Made by a program: the position numbers and the translations under genes
Part shown: piece by piece, positions 1 through 11,310 of the stretch
Layout of the letters: each line of letters begins with the position of its first letter
How positions within the stretch are numbered: the stretch's first letter is position 1
NCBI RefSeq assembly: GCF_030445035.2
Contig: NC_080680.1
Coordinates: forward strand, 53,643,212-53,707,211
Reading direction: 5' to 3'
Source: Dasypus novemcinctus
Lineage: Eukaryota; Chordata; Mammalia; Cingulata; Dasypodidae
DNA: 64,000 nucleotides
The notes under the pieces: model-generated
Database searches by the model: none
What the model saw: only the letters and a program-made list of their open reading frames with translations
Told to the model about the DNA's origin: nothing

Positions 1-470
1 ATTTTGCATGTGGCAATGTTGGCAATAAGAGGGCAAACTGTGGTGGACACATCCTAAAGAATCTCCACTGAGACACACCTTTGTATAATCTCTTACCCTT
101 GAGTGCAGTAAGAACATTTGACTTGCTGCTGGTCAATAGAATAGGGCATAAATCATGGGATATTCAAGTCCTTGTATATGTTAATTTATATAGCAAACAT
201 GATGGATCAATCACTTCTGTGATTACATAATTTATACGGTTTCATCTATATAATATAATATTGTGTTTGAACTTTACTCTCCTTGAAGAGCTCTATTTCC
301 AGGGTGTTGTGGCAATTTGAATTGACTCAGTACTAAGCAGCAAGAAGAGTTATAATCTCAGGACATTTTTATAAAAAATAGCAATCTGCTGCCTAATACT
401 TGGTATGAATTTGGGGCAAAGACGAGCCTGCCATTGAATTTAAAAGAAAATACGTAGAGCTAGATGGCAA
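1..470. other. Unassigned AT-rich sequence, possibly an old repeat
   Basis: No coding signal. Parts of 60-290 resemble a diverged mammalian interspersed repeat, but I cannot name the family. Nothing else is recognised before the L1-like sequence begins. Confidence 0.3.
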
Positions 471-2050
471 CAAGGAACTTTGAAAAATTATTAAATATTC
501 ATGCATATCTTAAAAGTTGCACCTATGCATAAGACTTTGCACATCCTCCAGAAAGACCTCTGCCTGAGCTTGGTAACCAACACAAGAGGAAAATAAAAGC
601 TAAGGTAGTTCTGTAAAGTACCTGAAGTTTAAAGACCATACCATGCCACATAAATACTATTAGCAAAAGTAGAAGACATACAAGAAAGACATTTAAGGAA
701 ATCTTCTTAACAATTATTGGTTGACCATTAAACTAGCCTAACCAGAACCAGGAGGGAGTTTGAGAAAGCAAAGGATTAAAATAAAAGGAACTTTAAAAGA
801 AAGTTAGCAGAGAACTCATTGATGGATTCTTCAGGGAGTACAGAACCTACAGCTATCCTTAAGGAAGAATCTTTAAACAAATAAGCGAGTGAAATAACAA
901 CAATCAAAGCAAACTACAACAAAAACAAAAACCCTGCAACAACAGGGGGAGGATCAAAGAGCACAGTTATCACAAAATATGCTATCTAAAATGCTTAGTT
1001 TTCAACAAAAATTGTGACGCAAGCAAACGAACATCCAGGAGAGCATGCCACACACAGGGAGAAAAGCAGCCAACAAAAGTTATCACGAATAGATTCAGAT
1101 TTTGTATTTAGTTGAAAAAGACATTAAATTAACTATTATAAATATTTTCAAATAACCAAAGGAAACCATGTTTAAATAAGTGAAAGAAAGTGTGACAATG
1201 GTGTCTCTCCAAATAGACACTATCAATAAAGAGATAGAAATTATAAAGAGGGAATCTGTGTCTCTTTTTGTTGCATCATTCCTGGTGCTGCTGACAAGAA
1301 TGCAAGCAGACACAGAAGAAAAACACACAGTGAATGGATACAGAGAGCAAACAATGATAGAGGGGTGGGGAAGGAGAGAGAAATAAAAAAAAAGTCTTTA
1401 AAAAAAGAAAAGAAATTATAAAGAAGAAAGTCTTGAACCAAAAAGGATAGTGACCAAAATGAAATATTCACTGGAAATTGTGCAACAAGTGACTTTGGTG
1501 GGTAGGAAAAAGATACAGTGAACTTGATGATAGGTCAATAGATCATCCAGTCTGAGAAAAAGAGAGAGAAAAGTAAAGAGAATTTTAGAGATTTGCAGAA
1601 TACTTAAAGGCATCCCAATAAAGGCATAATGGGAGTCGCAGGAAAAGAAGAGAAGGAGAAAGAAGCACTGGAAAATATTAGAAGTAATAGTGGTTGAAAA
1701 TTGCTTAAATTTCATGAAAATTATTAAATTTCAAATTTAAAAAACCTCAATGAACAGGAGCACCCTAAAAGATCCCAAACCCAGACAAATCACAGGGGAA
1801 AAAAAAGTGTTAATGACAAGGGAAAATATTGAAGTCATCAGGAAGAAAATGACTTAGCCTAGATTATTTTAAGAGCTGACTTTTAATTAGAAACCATGGA
1901 AGCAGAAGACAATTAGGTAACATCTTCAAAATGTTGAAAGAAAAAGATTTTCAACCATAAATTCTATACTAGTAAAAGCTCCATCAAAATGAGAAAGAAC
2001 TTAAGGCAATCTCAGATAAACAAAATGAGAAAGAATTTTTCACTTTCACA
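471..2050 (+). mobile_element. Ancient L1 (L1M type): 5' region and ORF1 remnant
   Basis: The stretch to about 1150 has the A-rich character of old mammalian L1 5' regions. From about 1160 to 2050 it follows the order of an L1 ORF1 gene: a coiled-coil region, a segment around 1530-1560 resembling the L1 'gatagatc...tccagtctgag' region, and an RNA-binding-domain part near 1880-2040. All frames are broken, so no protein is expected. The same L1 resumes at 2512 after the LTR at 2056-2506, and again after the SINE at 2564-2967. Exact subfamily not determined. Confidence 0.7.
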
Positions 2051-2055
2051 TCACC

Positions 2056-2506
2056 TATATTAGTCAGGGTTCTCTAGGGAAATAGAACCAACAGTAGATA
2101 CCTATCAATGGGATGAGATTTTATAAGATTCTCTCATGTGACCAAAGGGATGCACAAGTCCAGGTTTCACAGCTAGGCTTCGAACTAGGGGCTCTGATGA
2201 AAGTCCAATGAATGTCCTTGATGAGTTTCTGGGAGATATTGGCTGTACAAATAGGATCTGGTAAATTCTTTCTGAATGCTGAAATTACTTCCCCTTTTAA
2301 GGCATTCAACTGACTGGAGAAAACATCACTCATTGTTGATGACAATCTCCCTGGTTGATGTATATGTAATCAATCATCTATGCAATAAACTCACTGATGA
2401 CTAAAGCCCATGACTGTCCTTGCATTATAATTAGCCCAGTGCTTGCTTAACCAAACAACTGGGTACAATTACCTGGTTGAATTGACACATTAGCGTAACC
2501 ATTACA
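2056..2506 (-). mobile_element. MLT2-like ERVL LTR, solo, minus strand
   Basis: Read on the minus strand, the sequence ends in the MLT2/ERVL-type LTR terminus (plus-strand 'attagtcagggttctct' at 2059). It has the matching other end near 2455-2506, with 'aaacaactgggtacaatta' and 'attgacaca' blocks. It interrupts the L1 ORF1 remnant. Flanks tcacc (2051-2055) and ccacc (2507-2511) agree at 4 of 5 bases, fitting the 5-bp duplication of ERVL elements. The same family is the LTR of the ERVL element at 27683-33650. Confidence 0.75.
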
Positions 2507-2563
2507 CCACCCTTATAAGAAATACTAAAGGATTTCTTTCAGGTTTAAATTAAATAACATTAG
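2507..2563 (+). mobile_element. L1M ORF1 remnant, continuation between two insertions
   Basis: The short piece 'aagaaatactaaaggattt' (2518-2536) resembles the conserved L1 segment near the end of ORF1. It links the L1 halves on either side of the MLT2-like LTR. The last 13 bases are the left TSD of the following SINE. Confidence 0.6.
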
Positions 2564-2967
2564 GGAAATGGACTTGGCCCAGTGGTTAGGGCGTCCGTCT
2601 AACACATGGGAGGTTCACGGTTCAAACCCCGGGCCTCCTTGACCCATGTGGAGCTGGCCCATGTGCAGTGCTGATGTGCGCAAGGAGTGCCGCGCCATCC
2701 AGGGGTGTCCCCCGTATAGGGAACCCCACGCGCAAGGAGTGCGCCCCATAAGGAGAGCCACCTAGCATGAAAGAAAGTGCAGCCTGCCCAGGAATGGCGC
2801 CACCCACACTTCCTGCCCGTGCTGCTGACGACAACAGAAGCGGACAAAAAAACAAGACGCAGCAAATAGACACAGAGAACAGACAACTGGGGAAGGGGGA
2901 GGAATTAAAGAAATAAATAAATCTTAAAAAAAAAAAACAGAACAAAACAAAAAAATAAATAAATAAA
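2564..2967 (+). mobile_element. DAS-type tRNA-derived SINE of armadillo, full length
   Basis: The head is tRNA-like with a polymerase III A box 'tggcccagtgg' (2575-2585) and B box 'ggttcaaacc' (2619-2628). A body with 'gcgcaaggagtgc' blocks and an A/AAAT-rich tail from about 2926 follow. It is flanked by a perfect 13-bp TSD, taaataacattag, at 2551-2563 and 2968-2980. This is the diagnostic element that places the window in an armadillo. The sequence is well preserved, so this is a young insertion. Mobilised by L1 machinery (family knowledge). Confidence 0.93.
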
Positions 2968-2980
2968 TAAATAACATTAG

Positions 2981-4304
2981 ATCGTAATTAAAATTAGCAC
3001 GAAGACATATAGAAACCAGGAAATGTAACTACAGATATAAATTTAAGTGATTTTATAAACTTATTTTTATTGTAGCTCTGTTATTTTTCTATTTGTATTA
3101 AAGTAATTGTATAAAGTAATAGTTGTAAAAAAATTTGCATGATGGCCTTATGATGTGTAAAGATACGGGTTTTTATGACAGTACTAGCGCATAGAGAGGA
3201 GAAGGAAAAGGAAGTATATTTGAGAAAAAGTTTTGTATCCTATCAAAATTAAATAAATATACATAAGAACAAGATTGTTATAAATTAAGATGCTAATTAT
3301 AATCCCTAGGTCTACAACTAAGAAAATAATTAAAATACATAGTAAAAGAAATAACAAAGTAATTCAATGGTACACTATAAAATATATAATATAACAGAAG
3401 TAAGATTGGAAGAATGAAAGAATGAAGAGAAATTAAATGCACAGAAAAAAATAAATGGAAAATGTAATTCATATCTTATCAGTAACCACATTAAATGTAA
3501 ATGGATTAATAGTACAATTAAAAGGAATTGGCATAACAGATTTTTAAATACTCCAGCCAAATGTTTTTTATCATAAAATATCTTTGGAATTGAAGGCACA
3601 AATAGGTTAAAAAGCAAATCATCTTAAAATTTTACTGTGCAAGCAAAAATTAAAAGTGAGGAAGCTATATAACTAGGGAAAAAAAGACAGTAGGAGAAAA
3701 GTTGTTATTATAAAAAAGAAAGGCATTATAAATGATAAGATGATCAATTTATCAGAAGATAAAGCAATTATAAATATTTATGGATCAATAACAGAGCTCC
3801 AAAATACATAAAGCAAAAGTGACAGAATTGACAGTACATATAGACAATTCAAAAATAATAGTTTGATACTTTGATTCTTTAATTCCAATAATGGATAGGT
3901 CAACTTGGCAGAACATCAGGAAGGAAATGCAACACTAAATTAACACTAGACAATAATTGACCTAAAAGGTACTTATAGGACATTTCAATCAACAGAAGAA
4001 TTACTTTTCTTTAAAACACACATAGAATATTTCCCAGGATAGACTGTATATTAGCCAAAAGTCCTTAATAAATTCAAAAGGATTGAAATCATAAAGAGCA
4101 TATTCTCTATACAGAATGGAATTAAATTAGGGGAATAAACCCTACAGAATGGAATTTGGAAAATTTATAAATATATATAAACACCGAAAATTTCATGTAA
4201 CAAACTAGTCAAAGAAAAAATGACGAGAAATTCAAAAATTTAATTAAAAGTCATTTAATTACGAGATAAATTAAGTAGAAAGCATGACATATAAAAATGT
4301 AAGG
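2981..4304 (+). mobile_element. Ancient L1M: inter-ORF region and ORF2 endonuclease part
   Basis: Bases 3060-3360 match the layout of the old L1 inter-ORF spacer ('tgtagctctgttattttt', then 'agattgttataaatta'). The ORF2 endonuclease start appears at about 3490, where 'acattaaatgtaaatggatt' encodes the TLNVNG-like beginning. Further L1 endonuclease blocks lie at 3770-4140, including 'cagagctccaaaatacata' and 'gaaatcataaagagcatat'. Frames are broken throughout. The L1 is cut off at the SINE and ERV that follow. The ORF2 C-terminal piece at 10350 may be its far end. Confidence 0.75.
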
Positions 4305-4502
4305 ATCAGATGTGGCTCAAGAAGCAGTGGAGCACCTGCTTCCCACATCAGAAGCCCTGAGTTTGGTTCCTGATGCCTCCTAAAAACAACAACAATAAAC
4401 AAACAACATGCCAACAAAAAACCCAACTCAGCTAAGCTGATGTGACTCAGTGGTTGAATGCCAGTTTCCCACATACAAGGTCCTGGGTTCAATCCCTGGT
4501 CA
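4305..4502 (+). mobile_element. Dimeric tRNA-related SINE, 3' truncated at the ERV
   Basis: Two tRNA-like units in tandem. One has 'atgtggctcaagaagcagt' and B-box-like 'gtttggttcctga'. The second (about 4439-4500) has 'gatgtgactcagtggttga' and B box 'gggttcaatccc'. An A-rich linker joins them. It matches the architecture of the dimer at 46555-46931. The second unit stops where the LTR begins at 4503, and its remainder is not visible after 9987. Confidence 0.7.
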
Positions 4503-4945
4503 TGTTGAGAAATAAAAAGCATAACTTTTCAGAAAAAATATCTAATGAACCACTCCTGCCCCCACTTCTGTAAATCAGCATGTGAGAACATGGTATTCAC
4601 AAGAGAATATCAAGGAATAACTCCTGCCCCCTGCTTTTGTAATCTAACAAACCACTCCTGTACCCCCTTCTGTAAATTAGCCCACAAAAGCATGGCCTTG
4701 CATCTGCATTCTGCTTCTGTAACCCTGCTCACAAAATTTTGCCCAGCAACATATTAGCCAATAAGCAAAAGTCATGCTGATCCCACATAAAATTCTATGC
4801 AAACCTATGAAAACTGAAAAACAGTGCTCAGAGATGGGAGATTTACTCTCCTCTGGGCCCATGCATAGTAAATCTGTTCCTCCACTTCTCCAAGTGCTAT
4901 CTTGCATTTCTTCTGTGGTTCAGAACTCCTGGCATTGCTACAACA
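4503..4945 (+). repeat. 5' LTR of the ERV1 provirus
   Basis: 443 bp, TG...CA ends. Compared with the 3' LTR, the TATA box is lost (ctgaaaaac in place of ctataaaac near 4814) and the polyadenylation signal reads AGTAAA near 4867. As it stands it looks unable to work as a standard promoter. A primer-binding region follows directly. Confidence 0.9.
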
Positions 4946-4970
4946 TTTGGTTCCTTGATGAGGAAACCCA
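4946..4970 (+). promoter_or_regulatory. Probable primer-binding site region
   Basis: Directly after the 5' LTR, 'tttggttccttgatgagga' has the layout of a retroviral primer-binding region (TTTGG then a tRNA 3'-end complement). It is too diverged for me to name the tRNA. Confidence 0.45.
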
Positions 4971-7270
4971 ACCACAGTGGCCCTTTGAGCCTCTGGTTTG
5001 GGATTGGTGAGCATGACCAGTGGAGATCGCCACACATGAATGAGGCAATGCCACCTGTCCCCTTGAGAGGGCCTCCTTCAGGGAAGGGATCCCTGTGGGC
5101 CACATTCTCCGATCTGGCCTAACTCGGTGGAGAGGTGGATTGAACAACATCAGGAGACTCTGGAAAGGTAGAGCCCCAGGGTTCTGAGTCCCAGTCAGGC
5201 CCATCTCTGGATGGAAAGGGAGACTGATCTCCTCCCAGAATCTCAAGATTCACGATTCCAGGATAGGGTAGTCCCTTGGGTGGGACTCTATAACCTCTGA
5301 GGATTGAATGAATGAAGGGGACTGCAGAGGCTTGCCTGTGCTGATCTAGTCTGTGGTTCCACAGCCTGTGCTATGGAGTATGAGTGGGCCCCAGCCTGCA
5401 TTCCACAGGTACATGATACGGCATAATAGCTAATCTGGACTCTACATGGATGCCTTAGCTAAGATGAGCCTAAGTTCTCATAAAAGACATGGACAGACAG
5501 GCATCTAAGTGGCCTTGTGAGAGGCCCCCCTCCTTTGTCACAGATGGGATCATCACATTTCAAATTCACAGTCTTAGATTGTATATTAAAAAACTTCAAG
5601 AAAGAATTTTCCAGGGATTATGGTGTCCATATATCCTCCGGAAAACTCTGGACCTTGTACGAGTTGCAGTGGCCCATGTTTGGTGTAAACTGGCCCTCAG
5701 AATGAACCCTAGAGGTGGCCAAAGTTCATGCACTTTGTCAGGCAGTCACTGGGATCCCCAGCCACCCTGATCAGTTTCCCTACATCAATTCCTGGTTAGA
5801 AATTGCCCAAACCCTGCCCCCTTAAGTTCAATTCTATGTTGGAAGGAAGGGTCAGTATAGGGTCCTAGTGATGTGGGCTCTGGGTGGGAGGCTCTTTTTC
5901 TCTTCAGAGATAACCTAAACTATCTGTGACTTGTGGGTGTGGGGTGATAAAAGGCTGTAGTCCTGCCCTTGGTGACCATGGCAAGGGTTCCAGTCCCAGG
6001 AAACAGTTTAACAATGCAAGGTCTATAAACTTTAATTATTCAGGGGAAATGCAAACCAACTATGCTAAAAGCTTATTTAAAATGTCTGAGGTCCATGCTA
6101 AAAGCTTACCTAAGATGTGGAAGATATATATGCTAATTCAAACCTATTGAGAACTGAAACAAAAGGACCATTTGGCCTTTCCTCTCTGTATAAAAGGGAC
6201 TCAAAAATCTTGTTCCGGCTCCAGATTGAAACAGAAAGCTCCCGAGTCCCGCGGGCTGTCAATAAACCATTTTTCCTTCTCAAAATCATTTCTGAGTCCT
6301 GGCCTCTCTCTCTATACGCAAATAATTGAACCTCTCTCAAATTCTACAACACTAGTAACTCAAACAGCCAGACCATGAAAACCTATTAGTCTATAAAAAT
6401 CTCCAGAAGAAAGCCCACTACCCCTGCTGTATGTTCCAGCTGTTCCAAGACATCATCCTGCCCCAGAGTCTCCACAAGCAAATCTCCCAGAGACTCCTCC
6501 ACCTTCAGTCTCCCAGGCCCATCAGTCCAACCAGGAGGCCAATCCTGTTTTATCAGCCTTTGACAACTACAAATCTCTTAAATTGAAAGCACCACACCCC
6601 TTCATATTCAGAAAAGCCTCAGGCTCTTATTGACCTCATGGAGTCCATTCTCCAAACCCACTGCTCCACTTGGAATGATTGCCGCCAACTCTTCCTAACC
6701 CTGTTCAATATTAAAGAAAGACACTGGATCCCCAGGAAAGCCAAAAAGTAGTTGCAAGAACAGGTGCGCAGAAGTGTCTTGGAACCAGAGGATTGAGCCT
6801 GAAAGGTGGCACCGGAACTTAACCAGCCTGGGACTTTAACACAGATTAGGGATGGGCTGCCCTTCAGCAGTATCAAAAGCCCTACTCAGGGGGCTACAGA
6901 GAGGAGCGAGGTGGCCCACAAACATGTCCAAAATGACCTCCATCACTCAAAAGCCTGTAAAAACCTCCAGGAAATTTTTATGAGTGACTCTGAAAAGCCT
7001 TCAAAATTATACCCCTTCAATCCAGAAGCCCCAGAAAACCGGAGAATGGTTAACACAGCTTTCGTTGCCCAGGTGGCAGCAGTCATCAAACAAAAACTTC
7101 AGAAGCTAAATGGGTTTGCAGAGATAAACATCTCCCAGTTCCTCAAAGTCACTAAGTATTCATAAATTGGGACAAAACTGCTAAGAAGAAAGCGAAAAAG
7201 CAAATGAAACAGCAGGTCTCACTGTTAGCAGCAGCCTTAAAGAATCTAGACCCTACCAATCAAGGGGGAA
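4971..7270 (+). pseudogene. gag: ERV1 gag remnant, interrupted by a solo LTR
   Basis: A matrix-like part is visible before 5868 ('DQFPYINSWLEIAQTLPP' around 5770-5823). A proline-rich stretch follows the inserted LTR (about 6400-6600), then capsid-like sequence. The longest open part, 6806-7165, includes NPEAPENRRMVNTAFVAQ, which resembles the C-terminal capsid of gammaretroviral Gag. A lysine-rich NC-like tail (KKAKKQMKQQ, about 7184-7213) follows in a shifted frame. Stops and frameshifts are present, so no working Gag is expected. Confidence 0.75.
5869..6351 (+). mobile_element. Solo LTR (family S, 483 bp) nested in the ERV1 gag
   Basis: Complete LTR starting TGATGTGG and ending TACAACA, flanked by a perfect 4-bp TSD CTAG (5865-5868 and 6352-6355). 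Four bp is the gammaretroviral size. TATAAAAG lies at 6189-6196 and AATAAA at 6261-6266, about 70 bp downstream, a classical U3-R-U5 layout. Two more copies of the same LTR are on the minus strand at 62955-63431 and 63500-63987. The open frames here are chance frames in U3. Confidence 0.93.
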
Positions 7271-7336
7271 AAGGGAGAAGTACTTTACCCTGAAACTCCC
7301 TGCTGCTGCCAGTACCACCTGGGGTTGCCTGGTTTA

Positions 7337-9330
7337 CCATGACTGAATTTAAAGAATGCTTTTTTTTCTGCCTGCCGATAGCTATCCAAAGCCAGTCTCT
7401 ATTTACTTTTAAATGAGAGAGTCCCAGGACTCAACAAAAAAACTCAGTTAACTTGGACTCATCTCCTACAGAGCTTCAAAAACTCCCCCACCTCTTTTCC
7501 TAAATTCTGCCACTTTCCTGTGGACTGAAAAAGGAACTCCTAAACACAACTGTGCAAAAATAACAGAAAAAAATGTATAGCAGCCACCCCAACCTCCAGG
7601 AAAGGCCACTTCCTTGCCCAAATCAAAGCCTATTCACAAATGGCAGCAGTTTTATCCAAAATAAAAATAGGCTTGCTTAATATGTAGTCACCACAGCTAA
7701 ACAAATAATAAAAGCAGCTCCCCTACCTAAAGGGTAATCTACACAGCAAGCAAAACTCTGGGCGCTAATTCAATCCCTACAACTGGCCGCTGGGCAAATG
7801 GTAAACATTTACACTAATTCTAAGTATGCATTCACTGCTGTGCATATCCATAGAGTAATTTATAAGGAAAGGAGACTCCTAACTGGAGGGGGAAAAAGAT
7901 AAAAAATAGAGAAAAAAACTTAAACTACTAGAAGCAGTGTAGAAGCCAAGCAAAATCACCATCATCCACTGTTGGGGACATCAGAAAAAAACAGATGCAG
8001 TTACTAAGGGAAATACACTAGCCAATGAAGCAGCTCAACAGGCAGCCACAAAAAAAAAGCCCTCAAACTACAAGCCCCATCTCCAGTGCCTCACCTATCC
8101 CTTTTAGGGTAACACATTAAAAAACCAAACTACACCTGGGAGGAACAGGAGTGGGGAAAGAGAAAAGAAGAGCACCAGACCCTAACAGGAAAACTGCCTA
8201 CCCCCTGACAGCTGAGTCTTCATCCCAAAAAAACCACCTACACCCTCATTCAACAATACTACCAGCTAACCCACCTGAATAAGACTGTTTTGAAAGCACT
8301 GCTCAGGAAATATTACTACATTGCCTGGATGACCTTACCCTGCACCACCTGCAGCTGATGTCAAACCTGCTCTATAAACCATGCCCTCTCAAGGTCCCCA
8401 GGCCTCAGCTGGCAACCAACACTCAGAAACTACCCCTTTTGAAAGCTTAACAACAAACTCTACAAAAATAAAACCAAATCGAGAGTATAAGTTCTTATTA
8501 GCAATAATGTGCACCTTCTGTTGCTGGATCAAAACCTTTCCCACCTGTGCTAAAAAGCAAGAAAAGTAACTAAAGCTTTGCTCCAAAAAATATTACCCTG
8601 GCACAGGATACCTTTATCCATAAACAGTAACAATGGCCTGGCTCTCATAGCAGCTATCATCTAAGAGCTAGCAAAAATGTAGGAATTAAGTGAAACCTCC
8701 ACACAGCATATAGGCTCCAGAGCTCAGGGAAAGTAAAACACATAAATCAAACCCTCAAAACCACCCTAACCAAGTTCTGTAAAAAAAGCAACAATAAAAA
8801 AAGCTGGCCTCCCATGAGTAAATCTACTCCCATTAACCCTCCTTAAAGTCAGACACACCCCAGGACCCTCAGGTTAGTCACCTTTTGAAATTCTGTTTAA
8901 ATAACCACTCCCAATTATTCAAACCTTCAAGGGATATCTCAAGCTCCTAGAAAAAACTAACCAAGAGTCTACCCTCCAGCAGTTAAAAAACCCTAACTGA
9001 AATACACAAAACCCTAGCTAAAATACACAAAACCAATCTTGTATCTCAGGATCCCATCCCATTAGGCCACCCAGTACACCCACACTTGCCCAGAGATCTA
9101 GTTTAAGTAAGAAACTGAACAAGGGGCCCACATACTGTTATCCTTTTAACCTCACTTCTCTCAAAATTTCAGGTATTACCCCTTGGATTCATCCTACTAG
9201 AGTCATAAGGGCACACTCCAATGAAAAACAAGACAAGTGGACAATTCACTCTGTGCTTAACTGTTCCTTGAAAATCCAAATTGCCTGGAGCCAGTAAGAA
9301 TCACCATCATATGACTAGATGAACTCCTGT
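7337..9330 (+). pseudogene. pol: ERV1 pol remnant: RT piece, RNase H, integrase
   Basis: An RT segment begins at 7339 (MTEFKECFFFCLP) and continues with stops to about 7540. It directly follows the gag tail, so protease and the N-terminal RT look deleted. RNase H is recognisable at about 7740-8060, where IYTNSKYAF (7808-7834) carries N in place of the catalytic D of the TDSK-type motif. Integrase runs from about 8230 to 9280, with a zinc-binding-like region (ALLRKYYYIAWMTLPCTTC, 8300-8356) and a core motif reading SNNG near 8625, again N for D. Multiple stops, so no product is expected. Confidence 0.75.
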
Positions 9331-9543
9331 TCCCTGTAATTCCTGCTCCTCTTCAAACTGCTTGGATTACTGTTTGAGACTGAACTAACAACTACAGCTC
9401 CCAGAAACTAGAATGTAGTTAAAAGAATACTAATCTTAATAACATACTTGTGTTTTGTAAAATGCTTTACTACCTTAAGTTGTTTTTCCACTTAGCTCAA
9501 GTAATGCCCGATAAAAACTATAAGGGTGTTAAAGGGGGTTAAT
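9331..9543 (+). other. Region between pol and 3' LTR; env absent; short polypurine tract
   Basis: Only about 210 bp separate the last recognisable pol from the 3' LTR. A short purine run 'aaaggggg' (9531-9538) just before the LTR is the likely polypurine tract. No env-like reading is visible. Confidence 0.55.
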
Positions 9544-9987
9544 TGTTGAGAATTAAAAAGCATAACCTTGCAGAAAATATATCTAATGAACCCCTTCTGC
9601 CCCCACTTATGTAAATCAGCCAGTGAGAACATGGCCTTTGCAAGAAAATATCAAACGAATGACTTCTGCTCCCTGCTTCTGTAATTTAACAAACCACCTC
9701 TGCCCCTCCTTCTGTAAATCAGCCTGCAAAAGCACAGCCTTACACCTGCATTCTGCTTCCATAACTCTGCTTACAAAATTTTGCTTAGCAACACATTAGC
9801 CAATAAGTAAAAGTCATGCTGATCCCACATAAAATTCTATACAAACCTATGAAAACTATAAAACAGGGCTCAGAATTGGAAGATTTACTCTCCTCTGGGC
9901 CTGTGCATAATAAATCTGTTCCTCCAGTTCTCTGAGTGTCATTTTGGGTTTCTTTTGTCGTTCAGAGCTCCTGGCTTTGCTGCAACA
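9544..9987 (+). repeat. 3' LTR of the ERV1 provirus
   Basis: 444 bp, TGTTGAG...TGCAACA. It keeps TATAAAA (9857-9863) and AATAAA (9909-9914), both lost from the 5' copy, so the core signals are better preserved here. Confidence 0.9.
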
Positions 9988-10335
9988 ATGGTACATTGAA
10001 AGCCTAGAAGTAAAAAATCAATGTTTCATCAGAGCCATGCTTTCCCTGAGGTCAGTAGCATTCTGGTGGTGGTAGCTTGCCAGCAAGCCATAACTCTACC
10101 TCTAACTCTATCACATTGCCATCTGTCTTCTCTGGTTTCCTTTTGTCTTCTAATATGTCTAAATTTCCTCTCATACGGACTCCACTCATATTGGATTAAG
10201 GCCCACCCTGATTCAGTTTGAACCCATCTTATTAATAAAATCTTCAAATATGCTATTTACAAATGTGTTTACATTCACAGCATCAGGGGTTAGGTCTTGA
10301 GTATGTCTTTGTTGGGGACATGATTCTAGCCAAAA
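9988..10335 (-). mobile_element. MaLR (MLT1/MST-like) LTR remnant, minus strand
   Basis: Blocks 'catattggattaaggccca' (10187-10205), 'caggggttaggtcttgagta' and 'ggggacatgattc' near 10314 follow, on the plus strand, the reverse complement of MaLR LTR U3 sequence. The start near the ERV is truncated. Confidence 0.6.
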
Positions 10336-10349
10336 TAATAGTTAAATTG

Positions 10350-11165
10350 ATCTCAATCAAAAATAATAAATTAGTTCTTCAAGGGAAAATCAACAAAGTG
10401 AAAAACAACATACAGAATGAAAAAAATTTTCATATTATGTATCTGACAAAGGTTTTTAATCCAGATTTATAGAAAACTCTTACAATTGAACAATAAGAAG
10501 ACAAATTACCTAATTTATAAATGGGTAAAGGATTTGAATTTACATTTCTCCAAAGAAGATATACACATGACAAATAAGCACTTAAAAGGATACTCACCAT
10601 CAATACACATTAAGGAAATGCAAATCAAAACCATAATCCAATACCACTTCAAACCTCTGGGATGATTATATCAATAAGACAGAGAGTAATAAATATTAGT
10701 AAGGATGTAGAGAAATTGAAATCCTCTTTGACTGCTGGGGGAATTGTAAAATGGTGCAGCCTCTTTCAAAAATAGTTTGTTCATCAAAATATTAAACAGA
10801 GTTATCGTGTGACCCAGTAATTCCACTCTTAGGTATATACCATACAGAGATGAAAACATATGTCCACAAAGAACTTGTACATTCATGTTCAGAGCAATGT
10901 TATTGATGAGAGCCAAAAAAATGAAAATAAACCAAATATCCATTAACTGATTAATGGGTTTAAAAAACAACAACAACCCTGTTGTATATTCATATAATGA
11001 AATATTATTCAGAATTTAAAATGAATGAAGTAATTCTTCATGACACAACATTGATGGACCTGACAAAATGTTCTAAATTTCGATTGTGGTGATGACTAAA
11101 CAACTTGGTACCTATAATGAAAACATTGAGCTTTACAATTTAAATAGGTTATTTTTTTGCCATAT
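10350..11165 (+). mobile_element. L1M 3' part: ORF2 C-terminus and start of 3' UTR
   Basis: Follows the well-known old L1 3' order: 'gggtaaaggatttgaattta', 'ctccaaagaagatatacac', 'taaggaaatgcaaatcaaaa', 'aaatggtgcagcctctttc', 'acccagtaattccactctta'. Frames are broken. Probably the distal part of the L1M that begins at 471. Confidence 0.8.
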
Positions 11166-11189
11166 GAATTACATTTCAATTAATCTGTT

Positions 11190-11310
11190 AAAATTAATAT
11201 GTAAAAATATATTATTCTAATTATAGGAATAGAAAATAAATATATATATTTACATATATTTTTATATAATATATATAATTTTATATACATATATTTACAT
11301 AAATAAAAAA
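11190..11310. repeat. AT-rich low-complexity tract
   Basis: Alternating TA and AAAT runs, probably decayed L1 tail sequence. Confidence 0.6.

Larger units (their letters stand above)
4503..9987 (+). mobile_element. Class I (gammaretrovirus-like) endogenous provirus, decayed
   Basis: Two LTRs, 4503-4945 and 9544-9987, are in direct orientation. They start TGTTGAG and end CAACA and enclose 4.6 kb with gag and pol remnants. I count about 64 differences between the LTRs, near 14 percent, so the insertion is old. There is no room for env: recognisable pol runs to about 9330 and the 3' LTR starts at 9544. A later solo LTR (5869-6351) sits inside gag. I find no clean flanking TSD (left ggtca, right atggt). 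Confidence 0.88.

Noticed and set aside
2564-2640. A functional tRNA gene
   Set aside because: The A and B boxes belong to the SINE head. There is no complete cloverleaf, and the sequence continues into the SINE body and A-tail.
2599-2945. Minus-strand frames of 95 and 107 residues
   Set aside because: They lie wholly within the DAS SINE, a polymerase III-type non-coding element.
4545-5103. Small cysteine-rich frames over the ERV 5' LTR
   Set aside because: LTR sequence. The frames are not preserved in the 3' LTR and overlap each other on both strands.
5926-6150. Cysteine-containing small frame, also present at 63153-63377 and 63700-63903 on the minus strand
   Set aside because: The frame recurs because it lies in U3 of three copies of the same LTR. 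It overlaps no viral gene region and is not kept identical or in a gene context.
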